From: Amycolatopsis orientalis DSM 40040 = KCTC 9412
GTDB lineage: Bacteria > Actinomycetota > Actinomycetes > Mycobacteriales > Pseudonocardiaceae
Assembly: GCF_000478275.1 (NCBI RefSeq)
Contig: NZ_ASJB01000015.1
Location: 279,615 to 343,614 of the forward strand
Length of the DNA stretch: 64,000 nt
Reading direction: 5' to 3'
A model generated the notes under the pieces. It was not told the DNA's origin, searched no databases, and saw only the letters and a list, made by a program, of their open reading frames with translations. Shown here in pieces: positions 44,871-54,407 of this stretch (positions within the stretch are counted from its first letter, which is position 1; each line of letters opens with the position of its first letter). The translations under genes were made by a program, and so were the position numbers.

Positions 44871-46436
44871 ATGCCGAGCACCGTGGAAGCCCCGATCGTC
44901 GCCGTCACCGTCTACCCGCACCACGCCCGGATCACCAGGCGGGCGTCGGCGCGCCTCGACGGGGAAACGCGCTTCGCCTTCGCGGGCCTGCCGTGGAACC
45001 TCGACGCCGATTCGGTCCGGGTCACCGGTTCCGGCCCGGCGGTCATCGCCGGGGTCGACGTCGCCGTCGAACGCCATCCCGCGCCCGCGGACGCCTCCCT
45101 GCGCGCGCTGACCGAGCGCCGGGAGACCGCCCAGGCCGAGGTCGACGAGGTCGCGGACGCCGTGGCCGCAGAAACCGCGAAGGTCGACCTGCTGACCGGG
45201 GTGGCGGCACGCAGCGGCAAGAGTTTCGCGAAGGCGCTCGCGGCGGGCACGGCGGAACCGCCCCGGGTCGCCGAAGTCACCGACGCGCTCGGCGCGCAGC
45301 TGGCCGACGCCCTCGGGAAACGGCGCGAACTCGGCGTCCGGCTCGCCCGGCTCCGCGACGACCTCGGCGCGCTGGACCGCGAGATCCAGGCGAAGCAGGG
45401 CGTGTCCGAAGTGGACAGCGCGACGGTCACCGTCGAGCTGGAGAGCCAGGAGGACGGGGCCGGGATCGGGCTCGAACTGTCCTATGTGGTCGCGAACGCG
45501 AGCTGGGAACCGGGCTACGACGTCCGCGTCCGCGGCGAGGACGTCACGGTGACCTGGTACGGGCGGATCACCCAGCACACCGGCGAGGACTGGCCGGAAT
45601 GCGAGCTGGCCCTCTCCACCGCGCGCCCGGCGAACACGGTGGAGGTGCCGGAACTCGCGCCGTGGTTCCTCGACCGGGTACGCCCGGTCCAGCCGTTGAT
45701 GGCGCGTGCGGCGTACGGCAGTGCTTCACCCGCGGGCGGCGGGATCCCGGAGGCGGTGGGCATGGCGGCGCCCGCCGCGCCCGCGATGGTGGCGCGGACG
45801 GCCTCCGTCGAGGAGGGCACCACCGCCGTCACCTACCGTCCCGGCCGCCCGGCGGCGGTGCCGTCGGGCGCGCAGGGCCACCGGACGACGCTGGCGCAGC
45901 TGGACCTGACGGCGAAACTGGGCTACGTCACCGCCCCCTCGATCTCGCCGGAGGCCTACCTGCGGGCGACCGTGGTCAACACCTCCGAGCACACGCTGCG
46001 GCCGGGGAAGGCGTCGGTCTTCCACGAGACGGAGTTCGTCGGCACCACGCGGCTGGAGGTCTGGGCGCCGGGCGAGGAACTCGAACTCGCCCTCGGCGTG
46101 GACGACCGGATCCGGGTCGAGCGGGAACTCACCCACCGCTCGGCGAGCAAGGCGGCGCTGTCCGGCGTGCGGAAACGCGAGGCGGCCTACACCACGACCA
46201 TCACCAACCACAGCCCGCGCGAAGCGGTCGTGACCGTACTGGACCAGGCGCCGGTCTCCCGCGACGACGCGATCACGGTCCGGGACGTGCGCACCGTGCC
46301 GGAGCCGGTGGAGCGGACCGAGCTGGGCGAGTTCACCTGGCGGCTGACGCTCGCTCCGGGCGCGAACGCCGTCGTGACGCTCGGGTACCGGGTGGACGTC
46401 GCGAAGGGGGTCGAGCTGTCGGGATGGCGCGAGTAG
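44871..46436 (+). CDS. MuiA-type DUF4139 protein
   Basis: 521 residues from ATG 44871. The opening VEAPIVAVTVYPHHARITRR is the DUF4140 N-terminal domain, a coiled-coil middle follows (ALTERRETAQAEVDEVADAVAAETAKVDLL) and DUF4139 closes it (LELSYVVANASWEPGYDVRV). Proteins of this type are called mucoidy inhibitor A family; the biochemical role is unclear. No signal peptide, so cytosolic. The ribosome-binding site is poor (GGGGG one base from ATG), so leaderless translation is possible. Confidence 0.87.
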   Translation: MPSTVEAPIVAVTVYPHHARITRRASARLDGETRFAFAGLPWNLDADSVRVTGSGPAVIAGVDVAVERHPAPADASLRALTERRETAQAEVDEVADAVAAETAKVDLLTGVAARSGKSFAKALAAGTAEPPRVAEVTDALGAQLADALGKRRELGVRLARLRDDLGALDREIQAKQGVSEVDSATVTVELESQEDGAGIGLELSYVVANASWEPGYDVRVRGEDVTVTWYGRITQHTGEDWPECELALSTARPANTVEVPELAPWFLDRVRPVQPLMARAAYGSASPAGGGIPEAVGMAAPAAPAMVARTASVEEGTTAVTYRPGRPAAVPSGAQGHRTTLAQLDLTAKLGYVTAPSISPEAYLRATVVNTSEHTLRPGKASVFHETEFVGTTRLEVWAPGEELELALGVDDRIRVERELTHRSASKAALSGVRKREAAYTTTITNHSPREAVVTVLDQAPVSRDDAITVRDVRTVPEPVERTELGEFTWRLTLAPGANAVVTLGYRVDVAKGVELSGWRE

Positions 46437-46456
46437 GCCCGACGACGCTGTCGGGC
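46437..46456. terminator. Bidirectional hairpin, MuiA-like / LuxR genes
   Basis: GCCCGAC (46437-46443) pairs with GTCGGGC (46450-46456) in the 28-bp gap between convergent genes. Confidence 0.5.
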
Positions 46457-46464
46457 GGCGGCGC

Positions 46465-49125
46465 CTACAACAGGCCACGCCGTCGTGCGGCGACGACGGC
46501 GTCCCGGCGGTGGTTGACGCCGAGCTTCCGGTAGATACCGCGAAGATGGGTCTTGACCGTGTTCACCGACACGAAGAGCGAATCGGCGATCTGCTCCGTG
46601 GTGCGCATGGACGGAAGCTCGGTGAGGAGTTCGAGTTCGCGTGAGGTGAGCGGGTCGACCGGCCCCGCCGGGTGGGCGGGCAGTGCCTGCAGGACGGTGC
46701 TCGCGAACTCCTCGGTGCGCCCGAACCTCCCGGCACCGCGCACCAGGAGTTCCCGGACGCGCCGTCCGGCGTCGTGGAACGGCCGCAGCGCCTGCTGGGG
46801 CGCCGCGAGGTCGAGTGCGCGGCCCACGGCGCTGTGCGCCTGGTTCTGTTCACCGGCCTGGTCGGCCAGTACCGCTTCGAGGAGCCAGCACTCGATGAGG
46901 GTCTGCGCCACCAGCGGCCTGGTCTGCCGCTCGATGACCGGCCGCAGCCGCCGGCGCGCGGCACCGGTCCTTCCGCGCTGTATATGCACGAGGGTGCTCA
47001 GCAGCGCGTGCTCCGCGTAGGGCGCGAGCAGATGCCGATGCCGTTCGGTCACGTCCGTCGCCCAGGTGGGCTCCCCGACGCGCAGGGCCAGCCGCTGCTC
47101 GATCGGGGCCGTGCAAGCGACGAGCCACGGGGCGACCGGTTCGGCCGCGAGACGTTTCCGGTGCCCCCGCAGCGTTTCGACGACGGCGTGCGGATCGGCG
47201 GCGAGACCGAATTCGACGGCGGCGCCGAGCGTCACCGTCAGCATCTCCACCCCCGGCTCCACGACCGCGGGCGAGAGCCTGGTGGCCAATGCGGAGAACC
47301 GGCGGGCGCTCTCCTGGTCCAGCCGCTGGTAGGCCGCCATCCCGAGGACGGCGTACAGGAAGGCGGTGCGCGACGTCTCGGTCCAGCCGCGCGAGCGGGC
47401 CAGTTCGAGGGCGGCGCCGGTGTGCACGGCCAGCCCGGCGAGGTCGCCCTGGACCCGGGCGATGCCCGCGAGGTGGACCTCGCACTGCAACCGGACGGCG
47501 TCGCGTTGTTCCAGGGTGGCAGTCCGCAGCGCCCGTTCCAGATCCTCGGCGGCGCCGGGGAGGTCGCCCAGCCACAAGGCCGCGGTCCCCCGGGTGACCA
47601 GCGCGAGCAGGTCGAGGTCGACGTCGCCGGTGTCGCCCGCGCTCGTGGCACGGAGCCCCGCGAGCGCCTTGTCCAGCTGCCCGCCGTACCTCGCCCGGTA
47701 CAGGACGGCCACGGCGTTCAGCGCGCGCAGCCGCCCGGACCGCAACGGCTGGGCCGAATTGTCGATCCTGCCGAGGTACCGGTCCGCCGCCACGAGGTCG
47801 TGGGCGTCGAGCGCGGCGACGGCGGCGATGAGCGCCACCTGGGGCCGGGCCAGGATGTGGTCCGGCAACTCGCCGAGCAGCGCGTGCAACCGCGGCCCAT
47901 GTCCACTGAGGACGGTCTGGAGCCCCGACCGCTGGACGTACCGGGTGATCAGTTCGTCGTCCTGCGCCGCGATGCCGTGCTCCAGCGCCGAAAGCACGTC
48001 ACCGGAGTCGGTGAACCATTCGGCGGCCGAACGGTGGAGCCTGCGGTGGGCGCTGGGATGACGCCGGTTGAGTTCCGCGCGCAGGTAGTCGCGCAGCAGC
48101 GGATGGCAGCGGTAGCGAAAGCCGTGCCGCGTGACCAGCGCGTTGGTGCGGGTGAGCGTGTACAGGATGTGCCCGGAGTTCTCCTGCCCGGTCAGCCGGG
48201 TGGCCAGTTCGTCGCTGATGTCCGGGCAGATCGACGTGCTCAAGAGGAACTCGCGGATCTGCGCCGGTTGCGGGCCGACGATCTCCGCGCCCAAGTACTC
48301 GGCGAGCAGCCGGTCGTCGCCGGTGAAGGCCCGGATCGCCGCGCCGGTGTCCGGTGCGGTGGCCAGCGCGAGGGTGAGGAACCGCAGCCCCGCGGCCCAG
48401 CCTTCCGTTCGCGCGGAGATCTCGTCCAGATCCGCCTTGGACAGCGCGAGGTGCTGTCCGGCGAGCAGCTTCCCGATCTCTTCCTCGGTGAAGTTCAGCT
48501 GGCGCGCCGTGATCTCGCGCAGCCTCCCTTCGAGCCGGATCCGGGGCAGGATCAGCGGCGGCGGGAACCGGGTCGCGATGACGATCCGCACTCGCGGCGG
48601 CAGATAACGCAACAGCAGGTTCACGTTCTTGACCGCGTCCGGTGCGGACAGTTCATGGGCGTTGTCCAGCACCAGGATCACCGGCCGCGGGAGGCGGGCG
48701 CACGCGTCGGTGAACGCGCCGACATATTCGTGCGCCGAAGCGTCCCGGGGGATCGCGGGCACCGGGACCGAGCCGTCCCCGGCGCTCCGCTGCAGCGCGC
48801 GGAGGATCGACGACCACAGGGAGAACACCTTGTTGTCGTTGGCGTCCAAGGAGATCCAGGCGAGGTGCTCGGCGGCCGGGTGATTCCGCGCGCGCCGCCG
48901 GAACCAGCTGCCGAGCAGGACTGTCTTGCCGGATCCCGCCGGTGCGTTGAGCAGCGTGACACTGGGGATCTCCCCTGAGGTGGCCTGGTCGAGCGCGTCC
49001 AGGAGACGGTCCCGTTCGAGCACATCGGAGGCGGGTGGCGGCGGGGCGAGTTTCGGCGACGGCACCACACCGGGCCCTCGGCCGTGGGTCGCGGTTCCTT
49101 CGAGGCGGGTCACCGGCCGGCGCAT
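46465..49125 (-). CDS. MalT-like large LuxR-family regulator
   Basis: 886 residues. An N-terminal STAND ATPase has Walker A APAGSGKT and VILVLDNAHEL as Walker B-like. TPR-type repeats fill the middle. The C-terminal LuxR HTH is LTSRELELLTELPSMRTTEQIADSLFVSVNTVKTHLRGIYRKLG. These proteins are activated by an inducer and ATP. The target is unknown; a small membrane-protein gene directly upstream overlaps its start by 16 bp. Confidence 0.9.
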   Translation of the reverse strand: MRRPVTRLEGTATHGRGPGVVPSPKLAPPPPASDVLERDRLLDALDQATSGEIPSVTLLNAPAGSGKTVLLGSWFRRRARNHPAAEHLAWISLDANDNKVFSLWSSILRALQRSAGDGSVPVPAIPRDASAHEYVGAFTDACARLPRPVILVLDNAHELSAPDAVKNVNLLLRYLPPRVRIVIATRFPPPLILPRIRLEGRLREITARQLNFTEEEIGKLLAGQHLALSKADLDEISARTEGWAAGLRFLTLALATAPDTGAAIRAFTGDDRLLAEYLGAEIVGPQPAQIREFLLSTSICPDISDELATRLTGQENSGHILYTLTRTNALVTRHGFRYRCHPLLRDYLRAELNRRHPSAHRRLHRSAAEWFTDSGDVLSALEHGIAAQDDELITRYVQRSGLQTVLSGHGPRLHALLGELPDHILARPQVALIAAVAALDAHDLVAADRYLGRIDNSAQPLRSGRLRALNAVAVLYRARYGGQLDKALAGLRATSAGDTGDVDLDLLALVTRGTAALWLGDLPGAAEDLERALRTATLEQRDAVRLQCEVHLAGIARVQGDLAGLAVHTGAALELARSRGWTETSRTAFLYAVLGMAAYQRLDQESARRFSALATRLSPAVVEPGVEMLTVTLGAAVEFGLAADPHAVVETLRGHRKRLAAEPVAPWLVACTAPIEQRLALRVGEPTWATDVTERHRHLLAPYAEHALLSTLVHIQRGRTGAARRRLRPVIERQTRPLVAQTLIECWLLEAVLADQAGEQNQAHSAVGRALDLAAPQQALRPFHDAGRRVRELLVRGAGRFGRTEEFASTVLQALPAHPAGPVDPLTSRELELLTELPSMRTTEQIADSLFVSVNTVKTHLRGIYRKLGVNHRRDAVVAARRRGLL

Positions 49126-49328
49126 GACATCGCCGCACTGGACAGGGCATGCCAGACGAAAGCGAAAACGCGGGAAGTCCCGCTGATGGCGAAGCCCAGA
49201 CCGGAAAGGACGGCGTCCTCCTTCCCCAATGCCCCGCTTTCCCCTGGTTGCGCCGAAAGGACCAGCACGAAGGTCAGTACCGCCAGGACGAGTTTGGCTC
49301 TGGACCGACGACGCGGCTCAGTGCTCAC
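49110..49328 (-). CDS. Small membrane or exported protein, co-transcribed with the MalT-like regulator
   Basis: 72 residues from GTG 49328 with GGGAGA upstream. A basic N-terminus (RRRSRAK) precedes a hydrophobic stretch (LVLAVLTFVLVLSAQP) that looks like a signal anchor, then a second hydrophobic patch (RVFAFVWHALSSAAM). The overlap with the regulator start suggests one transcript. No family recognised. Confidence 0.55.
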   Translation of the reverse strand: MSTEPRRRSRAKLVLAVLTFVLVLSAQPGESGALGKEDAVLSGLGFAISGTSRVFAFVWHALSSAAMSCAGR

Positions 49329-49672
49329 CGATTGTCTCCCTTCGATTCCCCAGACGAGTGAGGGGACCGATCTTGCTCACCCCGCGCGGCGGTCACCTCC
49401 TCCCTGGCGGGTGAGTCGGGGCGTCACTCGTAGCGAAGAGTGTTCGAAACAAAGGATTTCTCGCCGAGGGTGACGAGACCGAGGGGTCGTTTTCACCCGC
49501 CACGAAGGAAGAACCCAGGGTCCCGGCGGCGCATCCTGGAGATCGCGGATCAGGAAGCGCCTGGCTTCGGCGGTGAGACCGCCGCGCGAGCGTTGCCCGT
49601 CGCCGTCGGGGACAACCGGTGGCGGGCAACGCGATTCGCTGTCACGACGGTCTCGGACGGGGAGTTTCGGCA
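49329..49672. other. 344-bp gene-free region
   Basis: Divergent promoter space between the small membrane-protein gene and the Sap-like gene. CGTTGCCCG (49591-49599) and CGGGCAACG (49623-49631) form a nine-bp inverted repeat 42 bp before the Sap-like start. I see no convincing gene here. Confidence 0.4.
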
Positions 49673-50305
49673 ATGACGGACGGTTCGCTCTCGGTGCTCC
49701 CGCTCGCGATCACCATGATGGCCGGACCGCAGTTCGTGTCCGCGCTGATCCTGATCACGACGGCACGCGCGGTCCCGACCTCGCTCGCGTTCGTGGCGGG
49801 GGTCGCCACGGCCGCGACGGCGGGGACCGCGCTGACCACCTGGCTGGCGGGACTTCTCCCGCCCGACCCCCTCGTCTCCGGTTCGGACGGCTCCCTCTAC
49901 GCCCTCGTCCAGTACGCGCTGGTGGCGCTCCTGCTGGGCATCGCGATCTGGAACTGGACGCACCGCGAGACCGCGGAACCGCCGAAATGGCTGGGATCGC
50001 TCATGTCGGCGGGACCGCGGCGAGGATTCCGCACCGGATTCCTGCTCATCGCGTTCTTTCCGTCGGACATCGTGGTGATGTGCGTCGTCGGCCTCGAGCT
50101 CGGCCGCGGCGGGGCGGGATTCGGCGCGGCGCTGCCGTTCCTCGCGGCCACCACCCTGATCGCCGCCCTGCCGCTACTGGCCTACCTCCTCTTCCGGCGG
50201 CGGGCGGCCCGGGTCATGCCCGCCATCCGCGATTGGACGAACGACCACGGCTGGTTGCTGAACATCGTGGCGTGTCTCTTCTTCGTCGTGCTCATCCTGT
50301 TCTGA
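49673..50305 (+). CDS. GAP/Sap-like membrane protein (LysE-type fold)
   Basis: 210 residues from ATG 49673 with GGGGAG upstream; the frame is open further upstream without support. Six membrane helices in the pattern of the Sap, sulfolipid-addressing family: LPLAITMMAGPQFVSALIL, a central FLLIAFFPSDIVVMCVV with an acidic residue, and a C-terminal LLNIVACLFFVVLILF. Small-molecule or lipid export is inferred only from the family. Confidence 0.78.
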   Translation: MTDGSLSVLPLAITMMAGPQFVSALILITTARAVPTSLAFVAGVATAATAGTALTTWLAGLLPPDPLVSGSDGSLYALVQYALVALLLGIAIWNWTHRETAEPPKWLGSLMSAGPRRGFRTGFLLIAFFPSDIVVMCVVGLELGRGGAGFGAALPFLAATTLIAALPLLAYLLFRRRAARVMPAIRDWTNDHGWLLNIVACLFFVVLILF

Positions 50306-51357
50306 CCGCTCACCGGTTCCCGCCGGGACGAGCCCAGCAGCGCCGTGACCCAGCTGTGGCCCGGATCGTCGACGAGGATGGCCAGCGCGAGCAGGGTCGC
50401 CGGTACGGAAAGCAGCGTCCCGAGCGGGCCGAGCACCCAGGCCCAGAACACCAGTGCGACGAACGTCGCCGTGCCCGACAGGCCGACGGCGTTGCCGACG
50501 TACCTCGGCTGGATCAGCGACTGCAGCACGAAGTTGATCGCGAGGTAGACCACCGCCACCGCCGCCATGGCCCGCCAGCCACCGTCGAGGAGCGCGAGGG
50601 TGGCCGGCGGGGCGAGACCGAGCAGGAAGCCGATCGTCGGGATGTAGTTGGTCACGAAGGAAAGCAGGCCCCACAACAACGCGAGCGGGACGCCCAGCAG
50701 GACCAGCGCGAGCGCGTCCAGCGCGGCGACCACGAGACCGAAGACGGTGGTCACCACCAGGTACACCCGGACGCGGCGGCCGAAGTCGCGCAGTGCCTCG
50801 GCCGTCCGCGCCCGGTCACCCGCGATCCCGGCGATGCGGCCGTCGATGTCCGCCGTTTCGGCGCTGAGGAACAGCAACAGTCCCAGCAGGAAGACCAGGC
50901 TCGTGGTGAGCCCGGTCAGGTCCCCGAGCAGGGCGCCCGCGTACGAGACGAGCTTGCCGGGGTCGAGTGTCCCGGCGAGGTCCCGCAGCCGGGCGGGATC
51001 GGCGCCGAACTTCGACGGCACGGCGGCGATTTCGGCGTACAACGCGGTGATCCGATCGGCGTACCGCGGCAGGAGCGACGCGAGCTGCGCGACCGACACG
51101 ATCATCGCGACGCAGAAGGCGACGAGGATCCCGTAGACGAACACCACGAGCGCCGCCGTCGCCGCCCAGCGCGGGAACCCGAGGCGCCGCAGCCTGCCGT
51201 GCGCGGGACCGAGCGTGATCACGATGACCAGCGCCAGCAACGTCGGCGCCGCCAGCCACGCGATCGCCTTGACCCCCGCGATACCGACCACGAGCGCCGC
51301 CGTCCCGAGCAGGACGGCGAGCGCTCGCGGTGTTCGGGAGGTGGGCTGGTCCGTCAC
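50182..51357 (-). CDS. AI-2E-family transporter
   Basis: 391 residues from GTG 51357, in a GTGA overlap with the stop of the upstream DUF7144-like gene. Membrane helices with the family region SFVTNYIPTIGFLLGLAPPATLALLDGGWRA and AWVLGPLGTLLSVPATLLALAILVDD. The last ~40 residues (SRREPVSGQNRMSTTKKRH...) continue past the normal end of the family and lie antisense to the 3' end of the Sap-like gene, 124 bp of overlap. Substrate unknown. Confidence 0.85.
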   Translation of the reverse strand: MTDQPTSRTPRALAVLLGTAALVVGIAGVKAIAWLAAPTLLALVIVITLGPAHGRLRRLGFPRWAATAALVVFVYGILVAFCVAMIVSVAQLASLLPRYADRITALYAEIAAVPSKFGADPARLRDLAGTLDPGKLVSYAGALLGDLTGLTTSLVFLLGLLLFLSAETADIDGRIAGIAGDRARTAEALRDFGRRVRVYLVVTTVFGLVVAALDALALVLLGVPLALLWGLLSFVTNYIPTIGFLLGLAPPATLALLDGGWRAMAAVAVVYLAINFVLQSLIQPRYVGNAVGLSGTATFVALVFWAWVLGPLGTLLSVPATLLALAILVDDPGHSWVTALLGSSRREPVSGQNRMSTTKKRHATMFSNQPWSFVQSRMAGMTRAARRRKRR

Positions 51358-51812
51358 CACGACCCGCGATCCGGGATCTCGTCACCGTGGACGAGGACCG
51401 CCCAGATGACGGTCACGCACAGGGCGATCACGATCATCGACCACACCGGATGCGCCGAAAGGAACACCAGATGGGTCACCGCGTTCCCGGCCGCGAAGAG
51501 CACCGCGACCACCCGCGCCCAGATCGCGCCCGAGAGGAGGAAACCACCGGAGACCGCCACCAGCGCGCCACCCACCACGTGGGCCCACGCCCAGCCGGTC
51601 ACGTCCAGGAAGAGGGTGTACTCCGGGCCGGAGATGTAGTAGCCGCCCTGGAACAGGGCCACGATCCCGGCGATGACGTCGAAGACACCGAGCATGAGCA
51701 TGACCACACTCGCGAAGACGAGCCAACCCGCCCAGACCGGGCGTATGCCGGACCGGCGCTCTCCCCTGCGGGCATCGGTGAGATCGGCTTCGGCACCCCA
51801 CTGCGCGCTCAT
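51354..51812 (-). CDS. DUF7144-like four-helix membrane protein
   Basis: 152 residues with four hydrophobic segments (WAGWLVFASVVMLMLGVFDVIAGIVALF, then WAWAHVVGGALVAVSGGFLLSG, ARVVAVLFAAGNAVTHLVFL, MIVIALCVTVIWAVLV). Common in actinobacteria; no known function. ATG 51812 overlaps the stop of the DUF1269 gene. Confidence 0.82.
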   Translation of the reverse strand: MSAQWGAEADLTDARRGERRSGIRPVWAGWLVFASVVMLMLGVFDVIAGIVALFQGGYYISGPEYTLFLDVTGWAWAHVVGGALVAVSGGFLLSGAIWARVVAVLFAAGNAVTHLVFLSAHPVWSMIVIALCVTVIWAVLVHGDEIPDRGSW

Positions 51813-52342
51813 TTCCGCCCCGTTCCCGGTGCACCGGCGGTCTGTGGTTCCTGCTCTGTCGCGAAACTCTCGCGCAAGGCGTTCTCCTGTTCGGTGTCCA
51901 GGTTCGTGAAGAGCAGTTCCGGCGCTTCGTCACCGGCGAAGGCGTCCCGCACCTTGTCGATGACCGCGCCCGAAGTGAGCAGGAACAAGGCCGACGTGCC
52001 TTCGGTGACCTCTCCCCTGACCTGCTTGATCAGGTCGTCGTCGATGCCGTAGTCCGACGTCAGGCCGCCGACGGCACCCGCGGCGGCGCCGAGGGCCGCG
52101 CCGAGCAGGGGCACGAGGAAGATCAGGCCGAACAGCAGTCCCCAGAACGCGCCGCTCAGCGCGCCCCGTCCGGCCAGGTCGCGTAACTGGCGGAGTTTCG
52201 GTTTGGACGCTCCTTCCGGCCACGACACCGTCGCGGCGTCGTGTACCGAGATGAGCTGGTTCTTCGCCAAGCGCTTCACCGTCTCCGCCGCGCCGTCCGC
52301 GCCCTCTGCCGAGCGGAACAACCAGATGGTCAACGTGTCCAC
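51809..52342 (-). CDS. DUF1269-family membrane-associated protein
   Basis: 177 residues from GTG 52342. Opens TLTIWLFRSAEGADGAAETVKRL and contains a Gly/Ala-rich membrane hairpin GALSGAFWGLLFGLIFLVPLLGAALGAAAGAVGG, both typical of DUF1269. C-terminus EAPELLFTNLDTEQENALRESF. First of three coupled genes ending in the AI-2E transporter. Function unknown. Confidence 0.85.
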   Translation of the reverse strand: MDTLTIWLFRSAEGADGAAETVKRLAKNQLISVHDAATVSWPEGASKPKLRQLRDLAGRGALSGAFWGLLFGLIFLVPLLGAALGAAAGAVGGLTSDYGIDDDLIKQVRGEVTEGTSALFLLTSGAVIDKVRDAFAGDEAPELLFTNLDTEQENALRESFATEQEPQTAGAPGTGRK

Positions 52343-52421
52343 GACTCACCGTCCCTTCTGAAACCGGGTGATCTGACGGTGGCCATCGCACAGCGGCGAC
52401 AGGGGTGCGCACATCACCTGT

Positions 52422-52467
52422 GACGGATGAGCGTCAGCACGGCCGTCCGGCCGGGAACTCATCCGTC
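52422..52467. promoter_or_regulatory. Inverted repeat in the divergent promoter, DUF1269 / GH15
   Basis: GACGGATGAG (52422-52431) and CTCATCCGTC (52458-52467) are exact complements, 26 bases apart, in the 196-bp divergent gap. Could be a regulator site or a hairpin. Confidence 0.4.
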
Positions 52468-52538
52468 CCGGGTGACGCCCCGCCCGGCGGAACCGGCTCA
52501 GGCTGGTCGGAAAAGCCCCTTCCGGCAAGGAGTTTCGC

Positions 52539-54347
52539 GTGAACCATCACCATCCACCCATCGCCGACCACGGGTTGATCGGCGACCTGCGGACCGCCGC
52601 GCTGGTGAGCACCGGCGGCGCGATCGACTGGTTCTGCTGTCCCCGCTTCGATTCCCCGAGCGTGTTCGGCGCGCTCCTGGATCCCGACGGCGGCCACTGC
52701 CGGGTCCGGCCCGTCGGCGAGCCGTACACCTCGCGCCAGTTCTACTTCCCCGGCACCGCCGTCCTGATCACCCGCTTCACGACCAGGCTGGGTACCGGTG
52801 AGGTCATCGACTTCATGCGCCCGGCGATCGGGGCGCATTCCGTCCGGGGCCATCGGCTGATCCGGATGATCCGCTGCGTGCGCGGGCACGTCGAGTTCGC
52901 GGTGGACGTCGTCCCGCGCTTCGACTACGCGCGACGGCCGCACACCACCACCGTCACCGCGGACGGCGTGCTCTTCGACAGCGGGCCGTCCGCACTGACC
53001 CTGCACGCGGTCCGGGAACCGGGTGATCCGCAACTGGCCCATGCCCACGTCATCGAGGGCGGTGTCTACGGCTCGGTCACCCTGGAAACCGGGCAGGTCC
53101 GCGGTTTCGTGCTCGAATCGCACGGCGGGGAACCGCGCGCGACCCGGGTCACGGAGATCGAGCGGGCCTTCGAGGACACCGTCGCCTTCTGGCGTGACTG
53201 GCTGAACCACTCGACATATCGGGGGCGCTGGCGCGAAATGGTCGAACGATCAGCGATCACCCTCAAACTGCTGACCTACGCCCCGACCGGCGCGATGGTC
53301 GCCGCGCCGACCACGAGCCTGCCGGAACGGATCGGCGGCGAACGGAACTGGGACTACCGCTACACCTGGGTGCGCGACGCGTCCCTGGCGGTCTCTTCGT
53401 TGCTGGCACTGGGATTCACCGGCGAAGCGATCGCTTTCGCCCGCTGGCTCCGGGAACGCCAGGCGCGCGGCGACGGCGGGCTGAAGATCATGTACCGCGT
53501 CGACGGGTCACCGGATCTCATGGAGGAATCGCTCGCGCACTGGGCCGGGTACCGCGGCTCGGTGCCGGTGCGGATCGGCAACTCCGCGGCAGGCCAGCTC
53601 CAGCTCGACGTCTACGGCGAACTGCTCGACACCGTGTACCAGGCCGATCGGCGGGGCGCCGGGATCGGGCACGAGGGCTGGAAGGCACTGGCGGATCTGC
53701 TCGACTGGCTCGCGGCGAACTGGGACCAGCCGGAAGAGGGGATCTGGGAGACGCGGGAGGGCAAGGCCGACTTCACCTACGGCAGGGTCATGAGCTGGGT
53801 CGCCTTCGACCGCGGCATCCGCCTCGCGACGGCGCACGGCCGTCCGTGCGCGCTCGATTCCTGGCGCGGCGAACGCGATCGTGTGTACGACCAGATCTGG
53901 GCGCACGGCTGGGATCCGCTCAAGCAGGCCTTCGTGCAGCGGTACGGTTCCGACTCGCTGGACGCGTCGCTCCTGCGCATGGCCGACGTCGGTTTCGTCG
54001 CCCCGCGCGACCCGGGCTGGCTGACGACGCTGGCGGGCATCGAGCGGGAACTGGTCACCGACAGCCTCGTCCATCGCTACGACCCGGACATCTCCCCCGA
54101 CGGCCTGCGCGGGAACGAGGGGACGTTCTCCCTGTGCACGTTCGGCTACGTCACCGCTCTCGCCCGTGCCGGATATCCGGAGAAGGCGCGGCTGGTGTTC
54201 GAGAAGATGCTGACCTACGCGAACCACGTCGGCCTGTACGCCGAGGAGATCGGCCCGACCGGCGAGCAGCTCGGCAACTTCCCGCAGGCGTTCACCCACC
54301 TCGGGCTCATCGACGCCGCCCTCACCCTCGACGGCGCCCTCGGCTGA
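52539..54347 (+). CDS. Glycoside hydrolase family 15 (trehalase/glucoamylase-like)
   Basis: 602 residues, no signal peptide, so cytosolic. Opening IADHGLIGDLRTAALVSTGGAIDWFCCPRFDSPSVFGALLD is the beta-sandwich start of actinobacterial GH15. WDYRYTWVRDAS and EEIGPTGEQLGNFPQAFTHLGLI carry the catalytic acid/base. GTG 52539 with AAGGAG upstream. Mycobacterial relatives hydrolyse trehalose. No trehalose genes adjoin it. Confidence 0.9.
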   Translation: MNHHHPPIADHGLIGDLRTAALVSTGGAIDWFCCPRFDSPSVFGALLDPDGGHCRVRPVGEPYTSRQFYFPGTAVLITRFTTRLGTGEVIDFMRPAIGAHSVRGHRLIRMIRCVRGHVEFAVDVVPRFDYARRPHTTTVTADGVLFDSGPSALTLHAVREPGDPQLAHAHVIEGGVYGSVTLETGQVRGFVLESHGGEPRATRVTEIERAFEDTVAFWRDWLNHSTYRGRWREMVERSAITLKLLTYAPTGAMVAAPTTSLPERIGGERNWDYRYTWVRDASLAVSSLLALGFTGEAIAFARWLRERQARGDGGLKIMYRVDGSPDLMEESLAHWAGYRGSVPVRIGNSAAGQLQLDVYGELLDTVYQADRRGAGIGHEGWKALADLLDWLAANWDQPEEGIWETREGKADFTYGRVMSWVAFDRGIRLATAHGRPCALDSWRGERDRVYDQIWAHGWDPLKQAFVQRYGSDSLDASLLRMADVGFVAPRDPGWLTTLAGIERELVTDSLVHRYDPDISPDGLRGNEGTFSLCTFGYVTALARAGYPEKARLVFEKMLTYANHVGLYAEEIGPTGEQLGNFPQAFTHLGLIDAALTLDGALG

Positions 54348-54355
54348 GCCGGTGC

Positions 54356-54404
54356 GCGAAAGGGGCCGTTCCCGGGTGGATGCCCCGGGAACGGCCCCTT
54401 TCGC
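54356..54404. terminator. Strong bidirectional terminator, GH15 / CBS genes
   Basis: Exact 21-bp arms (54356-54376 and 54384-54404) starting GCGAAAGGGGCCGTTCC, loop TGGATGC, between convergent genes. Rich in GC with AAA/TTT runs inside the stem. Confidence 0.8.
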
Positions 54405-54407
54405 CGC

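Noticed and set aside
46672..48978. Long frame antisense to the MalT-like regulator
   Set aside because: Same shadow effect; the real gene has ATPase and HTH motifs.
49573..51639. 688-codon plus-strand frame across the Sap-like and AI-2E genes
   Set aside because: Crosses two good genes in the wrong frame or strand and is very Arg-rich.
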